Below, one piece after another: positions 5,153-5,818 of a stretch of 5,818 bases of DNA. Position numbers and translations under genes: made by a program. Under the pieces are notes generated by a model. That model was not told where the DNA came from. It did not search any database and was given only the letters and a program-made list of their open reading frames with translations. Numbering within the stretch: the first letter of the stretch is position 1; the number at the start of each line of letters is the position of its first letter. Source of the DNA: an uncultured Alphaproteobacteria bacterium (GTDB lineage Bacteria; Pseudomonadota; Alphaproteobacteria; Caulobacterales; Caulobacteraceae); contig CAIYSH010000451.1 in assembly GCA_903928755.1 (NCBI GenBank), forward strand, positions 1 to 5,818, given 5' to 3'.

Positions 5153-5818
5153 TCAGAGGGAACGGGGCTCGAGTTTCGGGAAGACCTGCTCGAACTGTCC
5201 CAGGGCCTGTTCGCTGAGGCTGACGGCGACATAGATTTCACCATCAGGGGCATCGCTGCGGCTCAATATGCGACCATGACGATAGAGCCAGGCAAGGGCG
5301 GCACCCTCCCCGACCGGAATATCGATACCGACCGGCGCAGCCTCATCGACCAAATCGGCAATCATACCGAGAAGGATGTCGCAGCCTTCGCCCGACACGG
5401 CCGAAACCGGCACGGCAGGAGGTGATGATCTCAGGGCGTCGCCCCGCAGGTTTTCCCGGCCTTCGACCTCTGTCAGGTCCAGCTTGTTCCAGACCTCGAT
5501 GACCCGCCGCTCATTCATCTCCACCCCGAGACGGGAGAGAACCTTGCGGACGTCCTGGGCCTGGGCGTCTGTCTCTTCGCTGGAAATATCCCTGACGTGG
5601 AGGATGACGTCAGCTTCCTTGACCTCCTCAAGGGTGGCACGGAAGGCTTCCACCAGCTCATGGGGCAGGTCCGAGATGAAGCCGACCGTGTCCGACAGAA
5701 CGGCCGGTCGACCATCAGGAAGTTTCAGGGTTCTGAGGGTAGGATCCAGTGTGGCAAACAGCATGTCCTGGGCGACCACATCGGATCTGGTCAGGCGATT
5801 GAACAGGGTCGATTTGCC
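5153..5818 (-). CDS. hflX: GTPase HflX, C-terminal part (5' end beyond window)
   Basis: The right edge cuts this gene; 221 C-terminal residues are present, about half of a typical HflX. HflX is a ribosome-associated GTPase that splits stalled 70S ribosomes, notably after heat stress. Counting from the first visible residue, the GTPase motifs appear in order: G-K-S-T (1-4, end of G1), FATLDPTLR (21-29, switch I/G2), DTVGFISDLP (43-52, G3), NKLD (111-114, G4) and SAVSGEG (139-145, G5). The C-terminal subdomain follows to residue 221. The P-loop glycines and the HflX-specific N-domain lie outside the window, so the real start cannot be given. A GTG inside the GTPase domain near 5779 is not a start. 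FATLDPTLR with the DTVGF switch II distinguishes HflX from Era and Der. Hfq often lies just upstream of hflX and may be found past the edge. Confidence 0.95.
   Translation of the reverse strand, partial: GKSTLFNRLTRSDVVAQDMLFATLDPTLRTLKLPDGRPAVLSDTVGFISDLPHELVEAFRATLEEVKEADVILHVRDISSEETDAQAQDVRKVLSRLGVEMNERRVIEVWNKLDLTEVEGRENLRGDALRSSPPAVPVSAVSGEGCDILLGMIADLVDEAAPVGIDIPVGEGAALAWLYRHGRILSRSDAPDGEIYVAVSLSEQALGQFEQVFPKLEPRSL

Overview
This window looks like ordinary chromosome from a GC-rich alphaproteobacterium (roughly 60% GC by eye). The main clue is the closely spaced mazG and hflX genes, neighbours in several alphaproteobacteria. The HflX fragment also carries an 'HVRDIS' segment after its G3 motif, which fits that group. 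Rhodospirillales- or Caulobacterales-like hosts are plausible, but I cannot fix the genus. I see no phage, transposon, CRISPR, tRNA or rRNA signal.

Layout, left to right. (1) On the minus strand, a complete gene for an exported, cysteine-type arylsulfatase with a C-terminal membrane anchor runs into the start of a second gene cut by the left edge. Stop and start overlap by one base (TGATG). The 18 visible residues of the second gene resemble the N-terminus of a glutathione S-transferase. (2) A 216-bp divergent spacer carries competing short hairpins, a C9 run and a 12-bp tandem duplication. (3) On the plus strand, a small DUF805 membrane protein is followed 21 bp later by a beta-lactamase-fold serine hydrolase related to the 6-aminohexanoate-oligomer hydrolase/esterase group, probably in one operon. 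(4) On the minus strand, convergent with the hydrolase, is a cysteine-type glutathione peroxidase, probably thioredoxin-dependent. (5) A divergent spacer with an imperfect 10-bp inverted repeat leads to mazG on the plus strand, a two-domain NTP pyrophosphohydrolase. (6) On the minus strand, the C-terminal part of the GTPase HflX converges tail to tail with mazG and runs off the right edge.

The genes do not form one obvious pathway. Gpx (peroxide removal), MazG (clearing aberrant or excess NTPs) and HflX (ribosome rescue under stress) share a housekeeping and stress theme. The sulfatase and serine hydrolase look like separate catabolic or accessory functions. I found no convincing evidence for a new biological system. 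The points most worth a second look are the anchored sulfatase, its coupling to the GST-like gene, the structured spacers and the uncertain mazG start.
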